A stretch of DNA of 64,000 nt. Source: Ligula intestinalis. Lineage: Eukaryota > Platyhelminthes > Cestoda > Diphyllobothriidea > Diphyllobothriidae. Under the pieces are notes generated by a model, which was not told the origin of the DNA, ran no database searches, and saw only the letters and a program-made list of their open reading frames with translations. Below are positions 22,051 to 33,384 of this stretch, piece by piece. The stretch is from the NCBI GenBank assembly GCA_036362985.1, contig JAYGXS010000008.1:16604673-16668672 (forward strand), given 5' to 3'. Both the position numbers and the translations under genes were made by a program. The first letter of the stretch is position 1. Each line of letters begins with the position of its first letter.

Positions 22051-23342
22051 ATTCGTTAAAGTGAGGTTCTAAGCATTACTCGCCAAATGGCTCTCCTGTT
22101 TGCTGCCTACCAAGTACCTACTTTTCACGTGACTGACCGAAATGTTGCGGGTAACAGGACGTTTTCTACAGTCCAAATTCCTACGACGCGGATTATTGTA
22201 ACAAGGCAGTCCTTAGATCTACGGAAATCTTTGTCGGTCATCCACTAGAAGAAAATACTGATCACGCTGACCGCTGTACATTCCAACCCGCAGTCTACCA
22301 TACTGAGTTTCAAGGATTAACACAAACAGCTTTCACCGGCGCCCTACGTCTTTTCCAAATTGTCCCTACATAATATCTCTGGACACATACAAATATTCAA
22401 AATAGATGCGTTCCAATGCCATTTGGATGTGAAGAAGTTTTATTTCTCTAATTGAGCCATGAATGCGTGGAATAACCTAGCCGAAACGATTGTTATGTTC
22501 AAAATCTGTTGAGATATTCAAGCACCCACTTGATATCCAGATGCCGCAGTACAAGGTGGACTACGATGGGACTAACCAACGTCAATACTCTAGCTGACAA
22601 TACAACCCCGTCTGTATTAGCTGACTGTAATTTCTTTACATTTTTTCCTATGCTTGAGGTGTTTATGTAAAAAGATAGGGTTTTAAAGGCGTAAGAGTAT
22701 TTTTATTCAATGCGTTGACTGACACTGCCTGTTTGTGCTAATTTACCTACTTTACTGTACAGGTCTGAAAATGAATGGTTGAAAACGAAAGTTTTCGAAG
22801 GAAATTTCTATTCTGGCGTTAATCCTTGGTGTGTGCGCCATGGCTTCTTCCTGCAAACATAGGTTTTTAGGAGAAACATACTAATGCAGTTGCAGAGAGA
22901 CATTATGTCAGGGGTTCTGAAACGATTTGCTGTAATGTAATTACCTATGACGCCTAAATAGATATCTCTTAATCAATCTCGGCGAGCATAAATTTCCCTA
23001 GATTCGACTTGACTCCTTCCTGCTCTCAAAAATGCTCTCACTTCGTCAAAAATTAGCTTCTGGCGATTGATAATCGTGTGAATGACTAATCAGAACTATC
23101 TGAGCATGATGCTGCTTTCAAGAAAAGATTTTAGTTCAGATGAGTAGATTAAAGGAAAAAATGGGGCCAACGCGAGGCAAATTCAACTTTTCTTGCTTTT
23201 ACACACTGCGGGGAAAAACGTATTTTTATGTGAATTGTACTACAAAAAGAAAATTAATATAAGTCAGGAACGTTTTTTCTATGTTTATCGGTGAACTGAA
23301 AGCTCGGAAAATGCAGCCATGAAAAATCGCATTGTTTTCGAG
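22051..23342. other. Intergenic, no recognised feature
   Basis: No gene was found. A small hairpin GAAAACGAAAGTTTTC lies near 22784. Confidence 0.4.
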
Positions 23343-23454
23343 AAAGGAAGAGTGAAAAGTCGTGTTGGCAAACGATCGTTTTCGGTCATTCATCGTCCGA
23401 CCGAAAACGATATTTTGCCAACACGACTTTTTAATCGTAGAAAAAGGAAGAGTG
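23343..23454. repeat. 33-bp-stem hairpin bounded by 12-bp direct repeats
   Basis: Arms 23355-23387 and 23399-23431 pair at 31 of 33 positions around an 11-base loop, ATTCATCGTCC. The left arm begins AAAAGTCGTGTTGGCAAA. The identical 12-mer AAAGGAAGAGTG occurs directly before the left arm (23343-23354) and again at 23443-23454, 11 bases after the right arm. The layout resembles a very small foldback or MITE insertion with its target duplication. A small-RNA precursor or a fold-back replication error would look similar. Confidence 0.7.
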
Positions 23455-24575
23455 GATTTGAGTTAAAAAAATCTGCTTTGCAAATCTGTTACGTTCTACG
23501 CCATTAAATTAAGTGATAAACTTGTGCAGCTCTACTTTGTTTCACCACAACAAAAAATAAGGATCGTAAATAAACATTTATATAACCACCTACAACATGC
23601 CATCCCTTTTTTCTGTCACGCCGTCTGCGAACGATTTCCAAACAATTTATATCTTCATTTGATTACGAGCGAATACGGAAACTTTCAGCAGAATGAGTAC
23701 CGCGTGAGTCGTAATCAAGTATTTTCAATATCAGTAAGGTCGTTCTGTGACGCATTATTAATGACAGATCTGTGGCCAGAAACAAGTAGAGTGGACTAAA
23801 GCGGTCCACAAGTAAGCAAGACATCGATTTCATTCACACTACCTTCAAAATTAGCAATATATGCCAATTAAGCCTATTCACAGGAAACATCTGCCGGTGC
23901 CCTCTAGAAGGAGGATTAAAAAAAGGATGCAGGAAAATGAACTGCATCAGGAAAAGGCCGGAGTCAAGCCGTGTTTAAGTAGAAAACTTACTACAGAAGG
24001 TTTTTTTTATTTGCTAAACTGTACACTTATTACCGGCCTACCTCCACAAGAGCATTTACCTTTGCGATGATGACTTGCTTTTAGATAAACCTGTGAAGTT
24101 AACCAAGCTTTTACTGATGGGGGTTCTCAGGAAACAACGATAGGGGGAAATTATGTATTAAGCTATCAATGTATGTTTGTTTTAATATACTAGGTAACTC
24201 CATATTCAACGACACAGCAAACAACGTAGCCAAAGGCAACGTGATCCCATCGAAAAATGCTGCATGTCTATTTGAGGGCTGAGCCAGGTACCTGATCAAG
24301 GAACGGATTGGACAATTAGCTTTCACTAAGGCTACCAAGACTTCTCCCCACAAAACTGCTTTTACCGTCATTTTCACACCATAGGGGCGTGCTTACATCA
24401 ACCTGGTGTGCGGTGGTGAACGGAGATATATCCTATCAACACCCTCTCTAGGCAGTTACAGCATGGCACTCATCGACCAAGGTTCACAGATCGCTAACGA
24501 AACTCACTTTTCTCGTTTTTGCCTTGTGATTCATTTTCGAGACCCACCAGCAGCCACAGAGAGGCTAGTATTCTA
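23455..24575. other. Intergenic, no recognised gene
   Basis: An 88-codon minus-strand frame (24111-24377) has no recognisable domain and is not claimed as a gene. No repeat was supported. Confidence 0.4.
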
Positions 24576-24773
24576 GACAGATAGCATTGCTGACAAAGAC
24601 CAGGGAGACTGGAATGGCCATTTCTGGTTCATTAGCCGTCACCAGCAAGGTAAACAGCCTTTGGCTCAATGTCGAGAGCGTTAGACGTAGGTTCGAGCTT
24701 TGACTGATGACGGCCAATGAGCCAGAAATGGCCATTCCACTCGTCCTTGGCTGTGACGGCAATGCTATCTGTC
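24576..24773. repeat. Palindromic S1 SINE: two inverted bodies around a tRNA-like loop
   Basis: Arms 24576-24645 and 24704-24773 are inverted copies of about 70 bases (GACAGATAGCATTGC, GGAATGGCCATTTCTGG, CATT(A/G)GCCGTCA). The 58-base loop holds TGGCTCAATGTCGAGAGCG and GTAGGTTCGAGC, which look like pol III A and B boxes. The right half therefore reads as a tRNA-headed SINE on the plus strand, and the left arm is an inverted copy of its body. Single S1 bodies lie at 33931, 56661 and 57335. Confidence 0.7.
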
Positions 24774-27739
24774 CAGTAACAGCATGCCCCGTAGTGTATT
24801 CTCAGTCCAAATACTTTTCTGGTCGAGGATTCTGATGACTTACATAAATCTCTCCTCGGACTAAGGATACCGCACTTATCTACTCAACCTCGGAAAATGA
24901 ATAATCGGTCAGGTCAAGCCTATGACAAGGAATGTTTAGGTTAGACAGAGCTAAATTACGGGAGTGAAAATGCTATCTTATCTGAGGTTGAGGTCGTTAA
25001 TGCGAAGAATTTTTTTCCAGCTTGAACATTTGCATATACCTATCAAACTAAATGATCGACACAAATTACGCATCTTCATTAAAATCTGCTTTATGCAGGT
25101 AATTTAAACGACGATGAAAGGAGGCATGCATAGATTTGTTTGTACTGCTGCCACAACGGACACACTGACAGCATGCATACTGTGCTGTATTTATAGACTG
25201 TATATCTCTCGTAGAATGCTGCTGCGCAAAAGTTAACCACCAGATGGGCACACATTGGTGTTTTGGGAAGTTTACATTAATGGACTGGCTTTCCCTCTAG
25301 TTTTGAAGATTTATACTTTTTTGAGCTAGCTGACCTGAACTGTCTTCCGCGGGAAATTCAGCAAAGCGCAATGGCCTAGGTGCGGCTAAGGATATCGCAA
25401 TTATCTACTCACTCTCGGGCAATAAATAATTGGTCAGTTCAAGACTGCAAATAAATCTGCGTGGTTCAGGCAGATATAGAGCATGGGAGCAAAGGTGTCT
25501 TCTGGTGTGAATGTGAGTGTCGAAAATTCAAGGAAACTCATTTTAGTGTAAACTTTTTGCATATACATATTAAGCAGAACGCTAGATATAATTACGTGCC
25601 TTCAACGAAATCTGATTTTTCTAGGCAGTTTGAAAGATGAGTGTTGTTTAATATAAAGAGGAGACATTTCTCTGTTTGTTTATACGATTGCCGCAATTTT
25701 AGACAGTGATAAAGCATGAAAGTGAATGTGCCTTCTAATTTGAATGCGAGACCGTAAATTCAAAGCATTTCCTTCTAATGTGAGCTTTTCGCATAAACAG
25801 TATGTGACTGCCCTTATGCAATGCCGTGTTCGAAATTTAACTTAGTAGTTAAGCGGTCAGTTGGTCTTCTTATTCTGATTTCTTAAACAAAGTTGAGGCT
25901 GAGAAAACGGACGAATTAGGAACGCTGCTTGTACAGTCTTGTTTATTTGAAGAAAACAGGCAGAATTTTGGCGAAATTGGAGGTTGCTGAATATCCGATC
26001 TATTTCCTATGCCATTAACTAGCACAGAACAAAACTTCATAGTTTGTGTGCTATGCATTAATAAAAGCAAACAGGGTTTCAAAGAAATCCCTCTGGAAAT
26101 GAAAAGTATGATGATAATAATCGGAAATCAGATGAAGGCAAATGTGAGGAATCTCAGTGCTACACTAAACAAGAAAGGGATTCAGTTTGAAAAATTATTT
26201 TTGTTTAAAACGCAATACGTTTATTTTTAGGATTTTTTTCTACCATACCAAGAATCAGAACCGTGAATAAATACCCGTGGATTCCACTGCATAGATGCAC
26301 ATACACAAAATACCTCCTTAAATTTGAAGCATGTGGTATGAAACTCCCTTGTGTGATGCACTTTTTGTCAAAGACTAAGTAAGAAGCGAGACGGGCATTA
26401 GATTATCTGTTTTTGTACAACCTGAGTATATTTTTGGCCACTATACTATACAGTTGCAATCTGAGAACGAGGCCTTAAGGTAAACAAATATGGCAAAAAG
26501 TGTTCCAATATAAAGCGAAGAGCAAGTTCTTTCATTTTAACAGACTTTTTACCCCTAGCTTCGGGAAGTCAAAAAACATTCAAAATTCACCATTTTTTTC
26601 TTTGGCTGTAATCTTTGAAAGGGGTAATACATGCGGAGATCCGCCAGTGAAGTACCTAACTGTAGCGCGTTAAGGCGATATTACGTATTGTAAGAAGGCT
26701 CTCAGAAGATGTTATGCTACATTTCTTCCGTTCTACTTCTTGCTGGCGAGGCGAGGAAATAATTGTTCGTTAAAATACCTGCCAATCGTATTAGGTTAAA
26801 CACTAGTCAAGCTCCTAAGGTTACTGTTGTCCAAAGGCTAGTGATTAGAGAAGAAGTCGACAAGTTATTTGTAGTCGTGAAATTCATTGAGTAAATGTCC
26901 AAAATTACTTTAAATTTTTACTAACCGTCCAAGCTGCTATGTGAGTAGATCTTGATATCAAATTATTCCGCGTCAAAGACCTCGTTTAAGGCTCTGTACC
27001 AAAAACCCGGGGTAGGCAACCGGAAATTAAGGAAAATAATTAACTAGTCTAAAACTTTAGAATGGTTTATCTATCTATCATTTGCATGGCAGGAGGACAA
27101 ACAAACCTATCCTCCTACCTTATTTTTGTAGGATACGGTACAGACACTGTCACTCATGGCCTGGTGATTCCGAAAGAAGTCAAACAGTTATTTTTGTGGA
27201 GAACTGCCAAATCACGTTGGAATGCAATCGAAGAAAAGCGCCCACATCCCTAACGTTTATGCAGCGGAGAATTATTATCAGAAAGGATGGCGGAAAAAAA
27301 TTTTATCCTCTTCTGTTAGTTCGCGGAGAGCTTACATTTTTTAGTTCATGCCGGTCACAGGGAAACAAAAATATCGTCCAGTTTAGTCTGCAAAAGCTTG
27401 ATTATTTTAAAGGCAACTTTAAATTATGAAGGCAAAGTCCCCTATTGTCCGTTTTGTGACGCCTTTATAGGTTAACAAAACTGGCTGGCTTATCTTTGAT
27501 GTTGGTGCACCATATACCCCCGACAACAATTGTTAAATTCCACATGTAAAGTCTGCCTTTTAATTGAATGCCAATCTACAGTCAGATATGACTTTGATAA
27601 GTCCGTCAGCAACTTAGGTAAACACCCACAAATGTTCGAATGCTAGACAGCACTGGGTAGAGTGATTGCGTATGTGTTTGTCGAGAGTGTGTTAGTACTG
27701 TGTGTTAGCATATCCGCAAAAATGATTAGTTTCATGCAA
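24774..27739. other. Intergenic, no recognised gene
   Basis: AT-rich. Similar phrases at 24860-24990 and 25385-25600 (AAGGATACCGCACTTATCTACTCA against AAGGATATCGCAATTATCTACTCA, then AATGAATAATCGGTCAG, and GAACATTTGCATATACC against TTTTTGCATATACATATTAA) show a diverged direct duplication about 525 bases apart. No open frame is supported. Confidence 0.4.
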
Positions 27740-28287
27740 GTTTTATAATTATTCAATTTTAATGGTACATAGGCGCTCACCGATCGGTTGGGGTCTTAGT
27801 TGGTGCGGTGATGGCTTGAGACTTTGCGTTCGACTCATTACTTGCCACGATTTCCTTCTCCGTGTCAGATGCGGGCCTGGTAATGGCATGTCAATTATGC
27901 TCGCTGTCGTCAGAATCATGGGTGTCCCGGCTTCTCCCACGTCACTGATCCCCCTGCTCAGGCAATGCCTCAGTACGCAGTATGGGAATGCCAAATCATT
28001 GCGCTTGTTGATGGACTTGGTGCCTGAGAACCATGACTCAAGCAGCTCATGGCTCACGCGGCTGTCACCTCTTGCGAGGATTTCAGCCTCGTTTAATTTG
28101 AAAATATGGCTGGGTCTCGTCGAATGAGCTGCAACCTGTGAGCAAGCATCTTCTTCCTCATCACTGCTGTGTGCTCGGCTATTGGCGTTCGGAGTAATCT
28201 CCCTGTTTCTCCGACGTATTTGCCTTGTCCACAACTACACCAGATCTAGTAAACTACCCCATCAGTTTCCTGCCGTGACAATGGGTC
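27740..28287 (-). pseudogene. Penelope-like element: GIY-YIG endonuclease remnant
   Basis: On the minus strand a worn frame begins near 28287 with KDPLSRQETDGVVY, a stop, then IWCSCGQGKYVGETG (28200-28250). It continues as AHSTRPSHIFKLNEAEILARGDSRVSHELLESWF and INKRNDLAFPYCVLRHCLS-type peptides down to about 27900. These are the GIY-YIG core with its CSCG metal-binding-like pair and the usual downstream tail. It is the same family as 52.3-53.2 kb. RT is absent. The right edge abuts a plus-strand PLE end. Confidence 0.75.
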
Positions 28288-28515
28288 TTTCCTCCTATGA
28301 TCGCTATGAACTATAAATACCGTGTAATCAGTGCGTGTATCACCTCAATCTGCGCATGTCTCACAGTATCTAACGGTTACCTATGATTAAGGATTCCTGA
28401 CAGAATCCGAAACTTCAGATTAATAAAATTCTTGTTCCAGTGATCGCATCTTTTCCTTTTGAACTGCTTCCTGGAACTTGAATATTCGTTTCTATCAGGA
28501 AAACCTCCATTGACA
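28288..28515 (+). mobile_element. PLE 3'-terminal fragment, opposite orientation
   Basis: It starts with ATGATCGCTATGAACTATAAATACC, as in the right arm at 53250, and runs through CCTATGATTAAGGATTC, GAATCCGAAAC, TTGTTCCAGTGATCGCATC and the CTTCCTGGAACTTGAATATTCG block. It is fused head to head with the minus-strand remnant on its left. The hairpin GGATTC/GAATCC at 28391-28408 precedes GAAAC, but the CTGATGA word is worn to CTATGATTA. Confidence 0.6.
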
Positions 28516-29984
28516 TCAAATTGATTGTTCTAGAGGGGTTAATCGATTTTGGCCAAATCTTCAGGTTAAGCATTAATCACATGCCTAAGAGCATATCTTA
28601 ACTCACACGCGAAAGAGGATCATCAGCGTTACCGTGAAAACCAGACGCTGCCGCATGACCTTCGGTTAAAAGGAGGTTTTTTTGTCGCGGGTGGAAATCT
28701 TCAAAGGCAGGAATATTTGAACGTGGTTAGGGTTTTCAGAGAGTATATCTTTGTGCACGCAGGTAAGACTACTTTAATATATACCGGTCTAGATGAGTAA
28801 ATTTAAAATTAGATCAATCAATAGTTTTATCCATGGTGATATAAATAAGCAAGTCGCGCCTAACGAAGCCATTCAGGTTGTCTGCTGGACACCAATCAAA
28901 TGCTCTAAGGGCCTTATGCCGAGGAATGCTAGCAACAGCCGATGCGGTGGCTATATGACTAGCGAATCCAATGGTGAGTTGGCAGAAGAAACTTCTGCAA
29001 GTACTAGCACGTCTGTGGCTGACGTCAGCGCCAGATGGATATCAAATGAGGTTTAAGCATAATCCAGCTCTGCTATTTCAGTATCCTTGCAATGATACCG
29101 GCCGATGATGGAATGCCAAAACCTTCAGTCTCGATTCGTATATTTACGGACCCAAACCGTTCCTTGCTATCCTTGCCGGAATAAAGAGCCGGTGTCTTTA
29201 CATGTTTTTTTTGCCATTACAAGAAGGCGCAAAAAACATCCAGTTTAACAAATTGTTTGGTAAATTTTACTGCAACTTCAATCGGAGTTTGCCTAGGGGT
29301 TAACATTTAGGTCATTTTTTTCTAAACTCGGAAACTATAAAGTATAGCACATAGAAACTGCACTAAAATGAGCCTTAACATTAGGCAACACGTCTAAACA
29401 AATAAGACGGCCTCTGCTATATGGGGATTCCTGGGATGATTAGGTATGTGCGATGAGATCAAGCAGAACGCAACGATCGCAGAATATTAGCTTGCCGGTT
29501 CGGGCTTTGCACGAACCAATCACTGCAAACAGGTGCATATAAGTAAAGGCCGCAAAGGCTACTGTGCGAAGAGCACATTAAATCTTGGCCTTGGATCAGT
29601 GGAGGAGATCTTAAACTCTCCATTGACCCAACCTTTTTTGAAGACAGCGTAGTTGGGAGACTAAGGGATATATCCAAGACCTCAATCTCATCCTTCAGTA
29701 TCTTGTATGCGCAATCCATTTAAACACCGTGAACGCATCAGTTTTCTGTGGAGCGAGCGAATTTTGCTCTTACAGGCCACAGTGGATTGTGTGCAGGTGA
29801 CAGCCAACATAGTTTTCTTTAAAGGCATTAACTATACGCGGACAATACTTCATACTACCAGCAAACAGCGTTTTCTTTAAGCCCACATAACTGTGATAAT
29901 TAGAATAACGCACTTGACCAAATTGTAAAAAAACGGCGGTCTTGGTGAGATTCAAACCAAAACCACCAAGATAAAGGCTTATCT
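28516..29984. other. Intergenic, no recognised gene
   Basis: Frames at 28793-29056 (+) and 29459-30024 (-) show no known domain and have no support. Confidence 0.4.
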
Positions 29985-30060
29985 GCAACCAACACTGTAG
30001 CAAACTGAATTGCAAGGCTCCCACTGGAATCCGTAAATTTAATCAAAATTGAGCTTTGCA
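29985..30060 (+). repeat. Short dispersed repeat (SINE-like tail), copy 1
   Basis: CTCCCACTGGAATCCGTAAA followed by TTTAATCAAAATTGAGC matches 30327-30365 and 54450-54495, where a tRNA-like block precedes it. Confidence 0.4.
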
Positions 30061-30074
30061 GCTCAGTTGTATTG

Positions 30075-30206
30075 GTCTGAGCTTTCGGGCTCCTGCAGAC
30101 GGTAAAACAGCAACAAATGGGGTGAACACGCCACAAGTAGCCGCCCCATTTGTTGCTATCTCTCATATCTGACGATGAACTCCTGCAGGAGCCTGAAAGT
30201 TCAGAC
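30075..30206. repeat. Nested palindrome with a hammerhead-like core
   Basis: Outer arms 30075-30098 and 30183-30206 pair 22 of 24. Inner arms 30109-30122 and 30144-30157 (AGCAACAAATGGGG) pair 14 of 14. On the plus strand CTGACGA (30169-30175), a self-pairing CTCCTGCAGGAG and GAAAG (30195-30199) follow in hammerhead core order. The left arm carries GGAGCCCGAAAGCTCAG on the minus strand. It looks like two inverted ends of one retroelement family, the same head-to-head pattern as the PLE loci. Confidence 0.6.
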
Positions 30207-30294
30207 GAACCTTCTTATTCTCAAGTGAATTTTTTGGATTAATCAACTCCTCACTTCAAATAAGAATAAATGTCTCACTGTGAATAATACGCTT

Positions 30295-30385
30295 TATAAC
30301 CGACGCTCTAGTTAACCGAGCTACCGGGCCCCACCGGGAGCCGTGAGTTTAACCACAATCGGGCCTATTTACCGATCCGGTCTAC
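30295..30385 (-). repeat. tRNA-Ile-like SINE fragment
   Basis: On the minus strand GGCCCGGTAGCTCGGTTAAC, then TAGAGCGTCGG, closely resembles the 5' half of an animal tRNA-Ile (acceptor, D arm, A box). The anticodon arm and B box are not preserved. Upstream lies CACGGCTCCCGGTGGG, shared with 54450 and 30000. A SINE or tRNA pseudogene fragment is likely. Confidence 0.5.
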
Positions 30386-30539
30386 TGCAACGTTTAAAGT
30401 TGCAGCTGTACGTGTTGGCCTAGGGCTGATCGATTTTTCTCCGGACGCTGTTTGGCCATGCGTGTGAATCTAGGCTTGGCGTGATGGCAGTTGATGTTCT
30501 GTTTCGTACCCATGGTAGAGGATGCTGGTAATCCTGTCC

Positions 30540-31745
30540 CTATTCCGGTGCCGTCTTCGTCTGCAAATCATGATTCAGTTTGACCTTGTCTTGTCCATTA
30601 CTTAGGTAATGTCGTAGGACTTTGTAGGCCGCAGGGTGGTACAGATGCCTGTTGAAATAGTTGACGTCTGAGTACCATGCCTCAAGCGTCGATCTTTCAG
30701 CATTTGAGGCTCCTCCACCTACAATGGTCATTCCGGGAATATCGAAGTTTTGGCCAGTCTCTCCGATATGTGTTGCAATCTGTGTGTTAGCATCCAGTCT
30801 CCGAGCCACCACTTTGTGTTCCTGTAGGCGGGTCTGCAATTTGCGCCCCTTTTCTTCAACGTTATTACAGCCTTCAATGTTGCAACGTATTTTCTAGACG
30901 ATTGCGGAGGTTTCAGTAGGGGGCAGTTCGTCTTTGGGTTGCATCACTTGGCGACGTATTGTCACCTGAGGTCGATGTGCTATGCCTACTCCAGCAGGTT
31001 GTAACCGTCGAGAGACTCCTTTGGAGACTCCTTTTATGCAGTAAATGGCCCTCCGGACTTTGGGTTGCTCTTTTGCTGCCCGTCGTCTGTTTAATTGGCG
31101 CGTGCTTTGGTTAATAAAAGAATGTGGGTACCTATTAGCTAGAAAGTGGTCATGTAAGTATTGTTATTCCACTCTTTTGTCAACTTGTTTAATGCAATGT
31201 TTTCAACCCTTTGGAAAAGTGTACGAACGCAGCTAAGTTTGTGTGACAGAGGGTGATTGCTGTTGAAGTTGAGTATTTTTCGTGCTGATGGCTTTTCTAA
31301 ATACTGTGGTTTGGAGCAGTTCAGTTGAATAACGGCGCACCAGGATATCGACGAATGGTAGTTGGTTATTTCTTTTCGTTTCCATCGTAAATTGCATATT
31401 TGGGTCAACCGAGTTTAGTAATTCTTTGAGGGGTTCAATATCGGATGTTTTGACAATGACGAAAGTCCTATCCACATTAAGAGCCCAAAACTTTGGTTGA
31501 TACTTGATGAAGACGAAGTGTTCAATCCGTTGGAGGACCACTTCAGCAATCAGGCCTGAGAGGGAGGAGCCCATTGGGGTGCCTTTAATTTGTTCATACC
31601 TTTGTCCTCCAAATGTGAAGTAGGTTTTAAGGTATAACTATAGTAATTTGAGCAGATGTTCAGACTTCAGGGGCTTGTCCCTCTTATGGTAGTGTTCAAT
31701 TAGAAGTTCTCTGACAACATCAATTGCCAGTTGCTGCAACACATA
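30540..31745 (-). pseudogene. Penelope-like element: RT palm plus GIY-YIG endonuclease, inactive
   Basis: Minus strand, from the right: QLAIDVVRELLIEHYHKRD (near 31720), a stop, then a TYFTFGGQRYEQIKGTPMGSS-type RT motif 4 (near 31590) and EHFVFIKYQPKFW. Next comes a palm motif that reads NVDRT at 31465-31479, where the family has YVDDT, so a catalytic Asp is lost. QLPFVDILVRR and the thumb follow to 31140. After a frame change, IRRQVMQPKDELPPTET and a decayed GIY-YIG region lead to RLQEHKVVARRLDANTQIATH, and the tail AAYKVLRHYLSNGQDKVKL ends near 30560. PLE RT and endonuclease normally act together in target-primed insertion. This copy is dead. Its 5' edge meets a plus-strand PLE at about 31745. 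Confidence 0.8.
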
Positions 31746-32190
31746 TTGGGGAGAGTGGCCTTAGATATTCAATAAACGAATATCGTAGGCCGAAGAGCCT
31801 CAAAAGCTGAAAGATTGACGCTTTAGGCATTGTACTCAGACGCCAACTCTTTCAACAGGCATCTGGACCACCATGTGGCCTACAAAGACCTACGACATTA
31901 CGTAAGTAAAGTACAGAACACGGTCAAACGGAAACATGATTTACAGATGGCACTGTGAAAAAACCACCGGAATGAGGGCAGGATTACCAGCATCCTCTTC
32001 TGTGGGGACGACACAGAACCCTAACTGCTTGCACGCCAAGCCTAAATCCACACGCGTGGCCATACAGCTACCGGAAAAAATTGATCAGCCCAAGGCCAAA
32101 ACGCATAGCCGCAACTTTAAAGATCCTGATCGATAAAGTCAGTATTGGCTTCGACAAAGGACAGCTGGTCGAAACGTCAGCACATAAAAA
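31746..32190 (+). mobile_element. PLE GIY-YIG tail and 3' end, opposite orientation
   Basis: Plus strand: ACACATATTGGGGAGAGTGG equals the ATHIGE(T/S)G segment of the endonuclease. Worn tail sequence (ACGACATTACGTAAGTAAAG for the LRHY region) follows, then AAGCCTAAATCCACACGCGTGG. It ends in TTCGACAAAGGACAGCTGGTC, GAAACGTCAGCAC and an A-rich ATAAAAAAATTTATT tract (32180-32205). It is the same family as the minus-strand copy on its left, so the pair forms another head-to-head locus. Confidence 0.65.
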
Positions 32191-32334
32191 AATTTATTCT
32201 GGTGATCAGAAGATGACCTCTTAGTTTTGTTTGAATGTGCTAAGGTCACCTTTTGCAAGGATCCCATATGTGAATGTTTGATTGGGTGGTGCGACACTTG
32301 GATTTTGTCACGACCGGTGTAAAGGTCCGAAGTG

Positions 32335-32700
32335 ACCATTCCAGTCTCCATTGTCTTTTTCTGCAATGTTTTCTCTCTAAACTGCTGGTTTGCTAGTAGC
32401 CCTTGTTGGATCCGGAGCCCCGCCGGGTGGGCATCAATCCCGGCGGTGAGGAGGAGAAGTCGGAGCAGCATGGTCGGGAGGGGCTGCTCTGTCATCAAAA
32501 ATACAGATGGAGAGGAGAAGAGATGGATCGACCGTAGGGAGGTTTGGTGTAGTGGACCTTGGCCGCCGTGAGGGTGGGTAAGAACGCGATGGAGACTCGT
32601 CTGCTGTGGTTCCCGCCTAAACTGCTAGCTGCTGGTGGGGCTCAAGAATGAGCCCTATAGCAGAGCGGGACAAGTGAGTTCCGTTAGCAATCGGTGAACA
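32335..32700. repeat. Repeat cluster: S1 tail, R1 (minus), S2 (plus)
   Basis: 32335-32370 carries CCATTCCAGTCTCCATTGTC, an S1 body fragment. 32390-32625 is the reverse complement of the R1 repeat at 5970-6215 (GGAGCCCCGCCGGGTGGG, AATCCCGGCGGTGAGG, CCTTGGCCGCCGTGAGG). 32628-32700 is an S2 copy (GCTGGTGGGGCTCAAG, AATGAGCCCTATAG, CAATCGGTGAAC). Open frames through R1 on both strands are not conserved with the other copy. Confidence 0.55.
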
Positions 32701-33384
32701 TTCTTCAACGAAAAGTGCAATCGTTTGTCGGCAACGATGGCCGCTGTTCCTTCTGGTCCTATCGCTGTCATTGTCCTCTCGATATCGCCTCATCGCAAAT
32801 GTCCCTAATAGTCAAAATCTCCACAACGCTCAGCGCTGCCATTTCCACCAGTACTTACCCGCTATTATGCAATCACCTCTCAACCTTAAAGGAATCATTT
32901 TTCAGCACTCCACTGATACTTTGTATTGTTATATTTTCCTTTTTGCTATTCAACCATTTAGTGACTATAAAGTTTTCGCCCGCTACAAACCCGCTTTCGT
33001 ACTCTACCATATATGCATGCTTGATGTAGTGCTTGACGTCGCTGCCTAGTGTTCGATAGCTAGAGAACTATCCAGGCGATTTATTCGGTCGTCTGTGTTA
33101 TCTCCTGCGACCACGACCGCTACAAAATGTTCGCTTAGTTGACCTCCATGTAGTTAAACGTGGAAGCATTTTCGAAAGTTCAAACCCATGGACTCTTTCT
33201 CCGGGTGTTCAACCAATTCCGCAGATCTTTTTAACAAGTCCTCACCTTTAGTTCAGATTATTTGAGGGGAATGTAGGTGCGTACCTTTAAACATATGTGC
33301 ATGCTTGTTATGATCTCAGAAAATAGTGTACCAGTTTATTGGTGATGCCAAATGACACGAGCCAATGTGTCTTACATGCTCCCA
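32701..33384. other. Intergenic, no recognised gene
   Basis: Frames at 32694-33049 (+) lack recognisable domains. Nothing else noted. Confidence 0.35.

Noticed and set aside
21687..22064. 125-codon frame
   Set aside because: Crosses the R3 repeat; reading frame not conserved among copies.
24111..24377. 88-codon minus-strand frame as a gene
   Set aside because: No recognisable domain, no splice-site or promoter evidence, and its length is expected by chance.
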